Source of the DNA: CAZKWG01 sp964615375
Lineage (GTDB): Bacteria; Myxococcota_A; UBA796; CAZKWG01
Length of the DNA: 64,000 nt
NCBI GenBank assembly: GCA_964615375.1
Contig: CAZTOW010000006.1
Location: 1 to 64,000, forward strand
Direction: 5' to 3'
The translations under genes and the position numbers were made by a program. The notes beneath the pieces were generated by a model. That model ran no database searches, had not been told where the DNA came from, and worked only from the letters and a program-made list of their open reading frames with translations. Of the stretch, positions 47,209 through 56,628 are shown piece after piece. Numbering within the stretch: position 1 is the stretch's first letter; every line of letters starts with the position of its first letter.

Positions 47209-47973
47209 ATGCTCACCTCCATCGACCTGCTCGGCGCCTGGCTGAGCATCTTCCTCACGGTCTGCATCCTCTCCTTCCTCTATGAGGACAACCCGATCTA
47301 CAAGTTCGCCGAGCACCTCTTCCTCGGCGTCTCGATCGCCATCGGCATCATCGAGCAGTACTACAACGTCTTCGAGCCGAACCTGATCAACAAGCTGGGG
47401 GAGGGCAAGCTCCTCTCCATCGTGCCGCTCGCGCTGATCGGGATGCTCTTCTTCAAGCTGAGCCGCAAGCTCGACTGGGTGGCGCGCATCCCCATCGCGT
47501 TCATCGTGGCGGTCTACGCCGGGCTCAAGCTGACGGGCGAGGCCAACGCCAACCTGATGACGCCGGTGGCGGCGAGCATGCAGGACCTGAGCCAGCTCTA
47601 CGCCGATCACGGGTTCTTCGATCTGGAGGCCGACGGGGCGGGTGTGATCTCCGGCGTGCTGCTGGCGGGCGGGCTCGCCGCGACCCTGCTGCACTTCTAC
47701 TTCAGCGCCGCGCACAACCGGCCGCTGCGCGTGGTGTCCCGCGTGGGCGTGCTGATCCTCATGCTCAGCTTCGGCGCCTCCTTCGGCTTCACCGTGATGG
47801 GGCGCATCAGCCTGGCCATCGGGCGCGCGCGTGAGCTCATGGGCACGGGCGGGTCACCGGAGCGCGCGGCGCAGGTCCACCCGCAGCTCGCGACGCTCAT
47901 CAGCGTGATCCTGGTGATCGTGGTGCTCGCTGCGTTGAAGTCCCGTGACGCGAACGCCACACAGCAGGGATAG
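47209..47973 (+). CDS. Polytopic membrane protein, unknown
   Basis: The 254-aa product has about six hydrophobic segments (LLGAWLSIFLTVCILSF, EHLFLGVSIAIGII, LLSIVPLALIGMLFF, IPIAFIVAVYAGL, ISGVLLAGGLAATLL and VGVLILMLSFGASFGF). It ends the overlapping gene run; the next gene is a separate lipoprotein after 43 bases. Start ATG 47209 lies one base after the stop at 47207. No transporter signature is seen. Its conserved place in the run suggests a second integral subunit of the ASKHA-DUF6754 system. Confidence 0.65.
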   Translation: MLTSIDLLGAWLSIFLTVCILSFLYEDNPIYKFAEHLFLGVSIAIGIIEQYYNVFEPNLINKLGEGKLLSIVPLALIGMLFFKLSRKLDWVARIPIAFIVAVYAGLKLTGEANANLMTPVAASMQDLSQLYADHGFFDLEADGAGVISGVLLAGGLAATLLHFYFSAAHNRPLRVVSRVGVLILMLSFGASFGFTVMGRISLAIGRARELMGTGGSPERAAQVHPQLATLISVILVIVVLAALKSRDANATQQG

Positions 47974-48016
47974 AGTGGGTGTTCGTCGCCCGATGATCGA
48001 CGAACACGGAGCTCCC

Positions 48017-48664
48017 ATGACGCTGAGAACCACCGCCCTCGCCCTGCTTCTGACCCTGCCCACCGCCTGCACCGGCGACTCGGCCAAGGTCGACGACACC
48101 TCGAAGCCGGGCGACACCGACACGGACACCGACACGGACACCGACACGGACACCGACACGGATACCGACACGGACACCGACACCGACACCGACACGGATA
48201 CCGACACCGACACGGACACGGACACCGACACCTCGCCGCCGGTCGCCCTGCTCATCAACGAGGTCGTCGCCAGCAACAAGACCACGGCCTACGACGAGAC
48301 CGGGGCCGCGGCGGACTGGGTGGAGATCTACAACCCTGGGACGAGCAGCCTCACGCTGACCGGCTACCGGCTCACCGACGACGTCAAGCAGGACGGCTTC
48401 ACCTTCCCGGACGGCTCGTCGATCGACGCGGGCGGCTACCTGCTGCTCTGGTGCGACGGGGACGTGAAGGACGGCGTGCTGCACACGGACTTCCGCCTGG
48501 ACGCCGACGGCGAGACGCTCACGCTCCTCGATGACGGAGGCGGCGAGATCGACGCGGTGGAGTACCCCGCCCTCGAGGAGGACCAGGCCTACGCCCGCGT
48601 GCCCAACGGCGGCGAGACCTGGGTGGTGACGGACAGCGCGACCCCGCAGGCGGCCAACGAGTAG
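48017..48664 (+). CDS. Lipoprotein with (Thr-Asp)20 linker and lamin-tail domain
   Basis: The 215-aa product has a signal and lipobox (LTLPTAC, Cys about 18), a Thr-Asp tract of twenty pairs (about 33-72), then a lamin-tail domain: LLINEVVASNKTTAYDETG, DWVEIYNPGTSSLTLTGYRL, and TLLDDGGGEIDAVEYP (about 80-205). The LTD fold is an Ig-like module common in secreted and surface proteins. ATG 48017 follows GGAGC and starts the signal; the frame extends back to 47945. The tract is a flexible acidic spacer holding the domain away from the outer membrane. The ligand is unknown. Confidence 0.8.
   Translation: MTLRTTALALLLTLPTACTGDSAKVDDTSKPGDTDTDTDTDTDTDTDTDTDTDTDTDTDTDTDTDTDTDTDTSPPVALLINEVVASNKTTAYDETGAAADWVEIYNPGTSSLTLTGYRLTDDVKQDGFTFPDGSSIDAGGYLLLWCDGDVKDGVLHTDFRLDADGETLTLLDDGGGEIDAVEYPALEEDQAYARVPNGGETWVVTDSATPQAANE
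48113..48232 (+). repeat. GACACN hexamer microsatellite, 20 units
   Basis: Twenty six-base units (GACACC/GACACG with a few GATACC/GATACG) encode (Asp-Thr)20 in the lamin-tail lipoprotein. It is the same unit as at 12535-12618 and close to the unit at the left edge. Confidence 0.95.
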
Positions 48665-48717
48665 CCCTGCCCGAGGGCCCGCGGAGGCGATAAGGGGGCC
48701 CCATCGCGGAGACGTCG

Positions 48718-49689
48718 ATGGAGTCTGTTGGATCTCCGGCCCTCTGGGGGGCCTTCATCATCATCGTCGGCAGCGTCCTGGCCATGGACCTCGGGCTCTT
48801 CAACCGGAAGGCCCGGGAGATGACGCAGGGGCAGGCGCTCGCCTGGACCTGCGCGTGGTTCGCGCTGTCGATGGCGTTCAACGCCTTCGTGTACTGGAGG
48901 TTCGGGGCGGCCAGAGCCGCGGAGTTCTTCCAGGCCTACGTCGTGGAGGAGACGCTGTCCGTGGACAACGTCTTCGTCTTCCTGGTGATCCTCCGCTTCT
49001 TCAACGTCCCGGCCTTCCTGAAGCACCGGGTCCTGTTCTGGGGCATCCTGGGCGCGATCGTCGCGCGCGGCGTCTTCATCTTCGTCGGCGCCGCCGTGAT
49101 CTCGCACTTCCACTCTATCATGTACCTGTTCGGCGCCGTCCTCCTCTTCACCGCCTGGAAGCTGCTCTTCCAGGATGAGGAGGAGCAGGTCAACATGGAG
49201 AAGAACATCGTCGTCCGGCTGTTCCAGCGCTTCGTGCCCATGGTGACCGACTACCGGGGCACCGCGATGACCGTGGTGGAGAATGGCCGACGCTACGCCA
49301 CCCCGCTGCTCTGCGTCATGACCGTGCTGCCGGCGACCGACATCGTCTTCGCCGTGGACTCCATCCCCGCGGTCTTCGGCGTGACGCGCGACGTCTTCAT
49401 CGTCTACACGTCGAACATCTGCGCCGTGATGGGGCTGCGCTCGCTCACCTTCCTGGTGGAGGGCGTGCTGGACCGCTTCCACTACGTCAAGTACGGGCTG
49501 GCCCTGGTCCTGGCCTTCATCGGGACCAAGATCCTCATCGCCAGCCTCTACGAGATCCCGGCGATGAGCTCGCTGGGCGTCGTCGCGCTGCTCCTGGCGG
49601 GCTCGGCGACCCTCTCCCTCGTCTTCCCCAAGCCCCTCCCCGCGACGGCCCCGGTGCCGGCCTCCAACGAGGACCGGCCCGAGCGCTGA
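48718..49689 (+). CDS. TerC/Alx family integral membrane protein
   Basis: The 323-aa product is a nine-segment TerC-like protein. EETLSVDNVFVFLVILRFF (about 78-97) is the family signature near the second acidic cluster, and TVLPATDIVFAVDSIPAVFGVT (about 201-223) the matching second half. The paired Asp-rich membrane sites (VDN, TDI..VDS) are metal-handling positions. Relatives export Mn2+ or support metal loading of secreted enzymes. ATG 48718 is a stand-alone gene; I see no yybP-ykoY riboswitch in the 53 bases upstream. Manganese is the best guess by family. Confidence 0.88.
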   Translation: MESVGSPALWGAFIIIVGSVLAMDLGLFNRKAREMTQGQALAWTCAWFALSMAFNAFVYWRFGAARAAEFFQAYVVEETLSVDNVFVFLVILRFFNVPAFLKHRVLFWGILGAIVARGVFIFVGAAVISHFHSIMYLFGAVLLFTAWKLLFQDEEEQVNMEKNIVVRLFQRFVPMVTDYRGTAMTVVENGRRYATPLLCVMTVLPATDIVFAVDSIPAVFGVTRDVFIVYTSNICAVMGLRSLTFLVEGVLDRFHYVKYGLALVLAFIGTKILIASLYEIPAMSSLGVVALLLAGSATLSLVFPKPLPATAPVPASNEDRPER

Positions 49690-49692
49690 GCT

Positions 49693-50736
49693 CTACTCGA
49701 CCTTCACGCCCTGGCAGGACACCGGGAGCAGCTCCGGCTGGCCGCCGTTGCAGGTCTTGTAGCGGTACATGTGGACCACGAACTTGCCCGCCTTCGGGTA
49801 GGTCTCGGTGAAGGCCCAGCTCAGACGGCCCTTGGCGTCCGGCTCGACCGGCACGCTCTTGGCCAGCGGCGAGTACTGCGACCAGGTGTCCATGGTGTAG
49901 GTGCAGCCCGGCGAGGGCTTCAGCTCCTCGTTCCCGACGTAGCGGAAGGGGATGGGCTGACCCGCCTTGAAGGTGCGGACCGACTCCCCAGGCTTGGCCC
50001 AGCCATCCGGCGAGGAGAGCGCGACGAGGTTGTCGCTCTCCTTGCAGTGCTCGAAGACCAGATCCTTGTCCGTGGGCACGAAGCGCGCGCTCCCGACCAC
50101 GTTCCCCATCTCGCGCCACTGGCCGAAGGTCATGGTCTGGTAGTTGTCGGTCAGCGTGAGCTTGCACTCCTTCTTGGCCATCTTGACGTGGAAGATGCCG
50201 CGAAGCTGGTTGTTCGGGCTGTTGAACACCTGCTTCATGTCCTCGTACTCTTTCTTCGGCAGCTTCTTGATCTCCGCCATCACCTCGTCGTACCCGGCCT
50301 TGGCCTTGTCCTCGGGCAGCCCCGTGACCTTGCGGATCTCCTCCGGCGTGCAGGCGCTGTCGCCGCTGTTGGCGATGAGCGTGCGGCAGAAGTCGGCGGC
50401 GCTGGGGTTGTCCTCCCAGCAGTCCAGGCCCGAGCCGTCCGCGTTCTTCACGCAGGTGTAGGTGTACATGTCGAGCAGCGCGCGCGTGTTGTACTTCGCC
50501 TTGAGCTTGTCGCCCTCCTTGTAGAACTTCGCGCGGGCGAGGATGTCCTCCTCAGGGGTCTTGCCGTCGTCCCCCGTCTTGGAGAGGACGAAGACCTTCC
50601 CGTCGAGGGAGTCGATGCCGAAGTCACAGGCCGGCGCGGCGTCCGCGGCGGCCTCAGGCTTCGGCTCCTCTGCGGGTCCGCCACAGGCGGCGAGGAGCAG
50701 GACGAGCGAGCTGATGACGAGCGTAGAGATTCGCAT
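49693..50736 (-). CDS. Lipoprotein, unknown
   Basis: The 347-aa product has a signal and lipobox (LVLLLAAC, Cys 18), a short Pro/Glu/Ala linker, then a domain with several Cys (CDFGIDSLDGK, TYTCVKNADGSGLDCW, DSACTPEEI, KKECKLTL and the final CQGVKVE), likely disulfide-paired. A C-terminal strand-rich part includes SYTP-like GCTYTMDTWSQYSPLA and FVVHMYRYKTC. No family is recognised. It converges with terC (three bases apart) and lies downstream of the ExbD terminator, so it needs its own promoter. It may be a surface partner of the motor genes upstream, only by position. Confidence 0.65.
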   Translation of the reverse strand: MRISTLVISSLVLLLAACGGPAEEPKPEAAADAAPACDFGIDSLDGKVFVLSKTGDDGKTPEEDILARAKFYKEGDKLKAKYNTRALLDMYTYTCVKNADGSGLDCWEDNPSAADFCRTLIANSGDSACTPEEIRKVTGLPEDKAKAGYDEVMAEIKKLPKKEYEDMKQVFNSPNNQLRGIFHVKMAKKECKLTLTDNYQTMTFGQWREMGNVVGSARFVPTDKDLVFEHCKESDNLVALSSPDGWAKPGESVRTFKAGQPIPFRYVGNEELKPSPGCTYTMDTWSQYSPLAKSVPVEPDAKGRLSWAFTETYPKAGKFVVHMYRYKTCNGGQPELLPVSCQGVKVE

Positions 50737-50795
50737 GTGTGCCTCGGAAGTACAGACCCTGTTTTATCATGGTTCGGGGCGGAATTGGGGCCCCA

Positions 50796-50823
50796 GAAAC
50801 GAAAACCCCCGCCGAGGCGGGGG
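50796..50823 (-). terminator. Rho-independent terminator of the ExbB/ExbD operon
   Basis: Read on the minus strand, the perfect eight-base stem CCCCCGCC/GGCGGGGG with a two-base loop is followed by TTTTCGTTTC. It lies 23 bases after the stop of the last ExbD gene (50846) and before the next minus-strand gene. Confidence 0.8.
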
Positions 50824-50845
50824 CATCGTGCGCGGCGCTGAGCGC

Positions 50846-51418
50846 CTACTCCTCGGCAGCGCCCTCTTCGCCGCCCGGCGGCTTCTCACCGACGACCGCG
50901 AAGTTGAAGAAGGCCCAACCGGACATGTTGCCGGCGTAGATCGTCCGGCGCACGAGCTGGAAGTCCGTCTCCTTGTCGGCCTGCACGATGAGCTTGCCGT
51001 CGAAGGGCTTGTTGGGATCGCGCCCGAACAGCTTCTCGTCGCGCTCGCGCACGCCCGTCAGGAACTCGGTCAGCGCCGGGATCCCGGGCTCCGCCTCGTC
51101 CAGATCTTCCTGCCGGGCGATCTCACGGTTCTCCACCAGCACCTTGCCCTGGAAGAGCGTGATCACGGGCCCGCGATCCTCGAGAACCTCCGCCTGCTTC
51201 GCCGGGGGCAGCTTGAGGCCCTCCTGCGCGAAGATCAGGTCGCCCGTCGCCGAGAAGAGCTGGATCAGGAAGATGACGATCGTGGTGAACATGTCCACCA
51301 TCGGCGTCAGGTTGAGGCTGGCCATGAGGCCGTGCTTGCCGCCGTGCCCGTAGGATCCGCCACGGAGCGCGCCGATGGGCTTGAAGGCGTTACGCCGCTT
51401 CGGGACTGAGACTGGCAT
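50846..51418 (-). CDS. ExbD/TolR family biopolymer transport protein, second copy
   Basis: The 190-aa product has the ExbD layout: a short basic N-terminus, one membrane segment with the essential Asp (ASLNLTPMVDMFTTIVIFLIQLF, Asp about 42), and a periplasmic domain to the end. ExbD/TolR use this Asp with ExbB/TolQ to convert proton motive force into work on outer-membrane or surface machinery. It is last in the minus-strand run exbB-exbD-exbD and is followed by a terminator. Its long basic start and acidic tail differ from the first copy, so the two are not redundant duplicates by appearance. Confidence 0.85.
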   Translation of the reverse strand: MPVSVPKRRNAFKPIGALRGGSYGHGGKHGLMASLNLTPMVDMFTTIVIFLIQLFSATGDLIFAQEGLKLPPAKQAEVLEDRGPVITLFQGKVLVENREIARQEDLDEAEPGIPALTEFLTGVRERDEKLFGRDPNKPFDGKLIVQADKETDFQLVRRTIYAGNMSGWAFFNFAVVGEKPPGGEEGAAEE

Positions 51419-51469
51419 CGAGGGTCCTCGGTTGAAGTGCGGACAGCGAGGGAGAGGATGGAGGCCCGA

Positions 51470-51979
51470 CTACCCGGGCGGCGGCATGCTGAGGGAGGCG
51501 TTCTGGCTGGCAGGTCCCCCGGAGAGCGCGGTCTGCTCGTAGCCGTGGGCGCGGGTCAGGTCGAGCGCCTTGATCATGTGCTGATACTGCACGCCGTCGT
51601 CGGTGGTGATGATCGACATGATCTCATCGGGGAAGGAGTCGCGATCCGTCTTCAGATCGTTCTCCACCGAGGTCCAGTCGTACTCATCGCCGATCTTCGG
51701 GTAGTTCTTCCCGGTCGCCAGATTCCGGCCGATGTAGACGCCGTCCGCCCGGACGTGCACCACCATCGGGGGGACCGGCTCCTCCTCAGGCTGCTCGGTC
51801 GGGGGCTCGTTGGAGATCGACTGCTCGACCTTCAGCGCCTCGGTCTGCGACCACACCGCCGTCGCCAGGAGGAAGGTGATGGTCGTGCAGAGCAGATCGA
51901 TGAAGGGCACGAGGTTGAGGTCGGCGTTCAGGTTTCGCCCGCGCCCACCACCACCACCACCGGGAAGAGAGACACCCAT
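51470..51979 (-). CDS. ExbD/TolR family biopolymer transport protein, first copy
   Basis: The 169-aa product begins with a Gly-rich tract, then NADLNLVPFIDLLCTTITFLLATAV with the membrane Asp (about 27) typical of ExbD/TolR. The periplasmic part (VHVRADGVYIGRN, DEIMSIITTDDGVQYQHMIKALDLTRA) has the ExbD alpha/beta pattern. It starts at ATG 51979 after GAGGTAGACC, eight bases from the upstream gene's stop. It should pair with the ExbB/TolQ-like gene upstream. Two ExbD genes with one ExbB gene is the layout of AglRQS-like gliding and TolQRA-type motors. Confidence 0.85.
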   Translation of the reverse strand: MGVSLPGGGGGGRGRNLNADLNLVPFIDLLCTTITFLLATAVWSQTEALKVEQSISNEPPTEQPEEEPVPPMVVHVRADGVYIGRNLATGKNYPKIGDEYDWTSVENDLKTDRDSFPDEIMSIITTDDGVQYQHMIKALDLTRAHGYEQTALSGGPASQNASLSMPPPG

Positions 51980-51987
51980 GGTCTACC

Positions 51988-52665
51988 TCACTTGGCCTCG
52001 GTGCCGGTCTTCGCGACGTCCGCGCCCGCACCGTAGAGGTTCCGGTTGCCGAGCACGAGGTTCATCGTGGTGACCACGCCCTCGTTGATGCCGTCGGTGA
52101 TGTGCTGCACGCGGCTCTGGACCACGCCGTAGATGAGCAGCGCGGGGATGGCCGTGATGAGGCCAAAGGCCGTGCAGTTCATGGCCTCGGCGATACCGGC
52201 CGCGAGGATCGTCGCCTTCTGGGCGGGATCGACGTGGGCCACCGCGGCGAAGCAGCGGATCATGCCGATGATGGTGCCGAGCAGGCCGAACAGGGTCGCC
52301 GCGTTCGAGAGCACCGCGAGGAAGGCCACGCGCTTCTCGAGGTGCGGAACCTCGCGGAGGCTCGCCTCGTCCAAGGAGGCCTGGACCTCCTGGTCATTGC
52401 GGTGAACCTTCAGCAGACCCGCCTTCAGCACGCGAGCCAGCGGGCCCGGGCGCTGCGCGTCGATGAAGCGGATGGCGCCGTGAACGTCACCGTGGAAGAC
52501 GTGCTTCTGGAGACCCCGGAGCAGCGCGTCCTTGTCCTCGCGAGTCTGGACGTAGAGGACATAGATGCGCTCGAGCGTGATCGTGAGCACGACGATGAGG
52601 CACCCGAGGATCGGGTACATCCAGAAACCACCTTCGTGGAACGGCTTGATGATGGAGTCGAACAT
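51988..52665 (-). CDS. MotA/TolQ/ExbB proton channel family protein
   Basis: The 225-aa product has the ExbB/TolQ plan: an N-terminal membrane segment (GGFWMYPILGCLIVVLTITL, about 11-31), a cytosolic region, and two membrane segments in the C-terminal half (VAFLAVLSNAATLFGLLGTIIGMI and NCTAFGLITAIPALLIYGVV) with the LGLLGTVxGM-like motif and conserved Thr. With the two ExbD-like proteins it should form a proton-driven motor in the inner membrane. ATG 52665 heads the operon; a promoter-like sequence lies at 52851-52879. Whether it drives Tol, TonB-type or gliding motility is not readable. Confidence 0.9.
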   Translation of the reverse strand: MFDSIIKPFHEGGFWMYPILGCLIVVLTITLERIYVLYVQTREDKDALLRGLQKHVFHGDVHGAIRFIDAQRPGPLARVLKAGLLKVHRNDQEVQASLDEASLREVPHLEKRVAFLAVLSNAATLFGLLGTIIGMIRCFAAVAHVDPAQKATILAAGIAEAMNCTAFGLITAIPALLIYGVVQSRVQHITDGINEGVVTTMNLVLGNRNLYGAGADVAKTGTEAK

Positions 52666-53163
52666 GTCGGGGTCTCCCTACGGACCGTTGAGAGGGCCCG
52701 CCAGGCGGGCATGGGATGAGGGTTGACTGGGAAGGGCCTGGAGTTCTCTCCGCGAAGGGTACGACGCGCGCCAGGCAGGTTCACGTCGCAGGGCTTTCAC
52801 GAACAGAGCAGGTGCACGCCCAGAGAAGGACCGACCGCGCACGGCCCGCATGAATACCATGACTCCTGCGGAATTGCAAAATGATTCACTCCCCCTCCGC
52901 CGCAGGCTACGGAGATGGTGGACCTTCGCGCGACCCACCCGCGGTGAGCATGCGTCACAGGTCACGCAGCGAGGGGGAAGAGCCGGGTACAAGGACGCTC
53001 CTGGGGTGCTTCTACGCTCAGACAGCCCCCTCGCGGCGCGGTTGCGGGCGTCCTGTAAAGAAGATGTAAAGAGCCCGGAGACAGTGTAAGATGCGAGCGC
53101 CCCCGAGCGCGGCGCGCTACGAGGAATCCCTCTGCCTCCAACCTCCACAAGCGGAGCTCCCCC
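52666..53163. other. Gene-poor 500-bp intergenic region
   Basis: No convincing gene lies between the divergent ExbB-like gene and the lipoprotein gene. Short open frames here are Arg/Ser-rich and look like shadows. The stretch 52850-52890 and 53050-53095 is less GC-rich and carries a promoter-like pair on the minus strand and a TAAGAT box on the plus strand at 53087-53092. An unrecognised small RNA is possible; I see no clear fold. Confidence 0.5.
52851..52879 (-). promoter_or_regulatory. Sigma-70-like promoter for the ExbB/ExbD operon
   Basis: On the minus strand TTGCAA (52874-52879) and TATTCA (52851-52856) are separated by 17 bases, matching sigma-70 spacing. Transcription would start near 52845, giving a leader of about 180 bases before the ExbB-like ATG. 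The AT-rich patch is distinct in this GC-rich DNA, but the match is by eye. Confidence 0.4.
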
Positions 53164-53958
53164 ATGCGGTTGCTGCTGATCTTCGCGCTCCTTCTCCCTG
53201 GCTGTGACGAGTGGCCCGAGGTCAAGAAGGCCGACACCATCGAAGCCTACGAGAAGTACATGGCCGAGAACCCCGACTCGCTGAAGGCGGTCGAGGCCCG
53301 CGCGCGCCTCGAGCAGCTTTACATCGAGAAGGCCCGGTCCGAGAAGACAATTGAGGCCTACGACGCCTTCCTCTCCCGCTTCCCCAAGGGAGATCTGGCC
53401 GCCGACGCCGCCGAGGAGCGCGAGACGGTCTTCTGGAGCTGGGCCGAGGGGCAGGACACGCCCGAGGCCTGGGCGCGCTACATCGCCGAGAACGCCAAGA
53501 GCAAGAGCGTCAAGAAGGCGCGCAGCCGGCTGAAGATGGCCGAGAACAAGGATCGGGTCGGGGTCGGCGAGCCCGAGATGAAGAAGGTGAACCTGGCGGA
53601 GGACCCGAAGGGCGAGCTGAACGGCTGGGGCTTCTACGCGCCCATCACCAACAAGGGTGACAAGCCCATCGAGTATCTCAACATCCAGGTCCGCTACCTG
53701 GACGCCAACGGCAAGTCCCTGGGCTCGAAGGAATGGCCCGTCGTCGCCACCTCGCTGCCCGGGAACCTCCCCTTCGAGGACGGCTTCGACAAGCCCATGG
53801 CCCCCGGCGAGACCCGCACCTGGGAGTACACCGCCGGCTTCGAGGAGATCCCCCAGGGCTGGGTGGAGAAGATCCAGGTCGTCCCGGTGGGCATCCGCAT
53901 CGTCGGCGATACGGAGGCGCCCACGGGCGACCGCACCGTCGAGGCCAAGATCAAGTAG
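53164..53958 (+). CDS. Lipoprotein with TPR-like N-terminal domain
   Basis: The 264-aa product has a signal and lipobox (FALLLPGC, Cys 14). About 20-130 is helical with repeat-like spacing (TIEAYEKYMAENPDSLKAVEARARLEQLY, then TIEAYDAFLSRFPKGDLAADAAEERE), so it resembles a YfgC/BamD-like TPR-type lipoprotein. About 140-255 is a strand-rich domain (GWGFYAPITNKGDKPIEYLNIQVRYLD). No family is certain. A terminator-like hairpin follows the stop. It is divergent from the ExbB-type operon, so a shared envelope role is possible. Confidence 0.65.
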   Translation: MRLLLIFALLLPGCDEWPEVKKADTIEAYEKYMAENPDSLKAVEARARLEQLYIEKARSEKTIEAYDAFLSRFPKGDLAADAAEERETVFWSWAEGQDTPEAWARYIAENAKSKSVKKARSRLKMAENKDRVGVGEPEMKKVNLAEDPKGELNGWGFYAPITNKGDKPIEYLNIQVRYLDANGKSLGSKEWPVVATSLPGNLPFEDGFDKPMAPGETRTWEYTAGFEEIPQGWVEKIQVVPVGIRIVGDTEAPTGDRTVEAKIK

Positions 53959-53970
53959 CCCACGTCAGAC

Positions 53971-54029
53971 CCCCCAAAAGCGAGAGCGCGGAGCCGGTCA
54001 CCCGACTCCGCGCTCTTTGCGTCTGGGGG
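53971..54029. terminator. Bidirectional terminator-like hairpin
   Basis: AGAGCGCGGAG (53983-53993) pairs with CTCCGCGCTCT (54006-54016), and outer arms CCCCC and GGGGG extend it with mismatches. It lies between the convergent lipoprotein gene and the pyrophosphatase gene. A T-run is short (CTCTTTG), so it could work in either direction with modest strength. Confidence 0.65.
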
Positions 54030-54048
54030 CCTCAGCCCCCGGAGCTCA

Positions 54049-56466
<2,418 letters not shown>

Positions 56467-56628
56467 GGCGAGCGGGCTCCTTGGTTGCGGGAGAGCGAGG
56501 CTGGAGATCCCGGGTCCCTTGGACGGACGTCGAGACCCCCTGGGTTTCGAGCCCGCCCTATTAATCGAGTGAGCGCCTCCCTGCAAAGGTCCCTCGCGCC
56601 GTGCTCAGGGCGGCCCGCGCTCGACCGA

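Noticed and set aside
48665..48717. yybP-ykoY manganese riboswitch before terC
   Set aside because: Only 53 bases are available and no paired aptamer loops can be seen.
52850..53089. 79-aa plus-strand frame in the 500-bp intergenic region
   Set aside because: Its composition is Arg/Leu/Ser-rich without a ribosome site, and it overlaps the likely minus-strand promoter of the ExbB-type operon.
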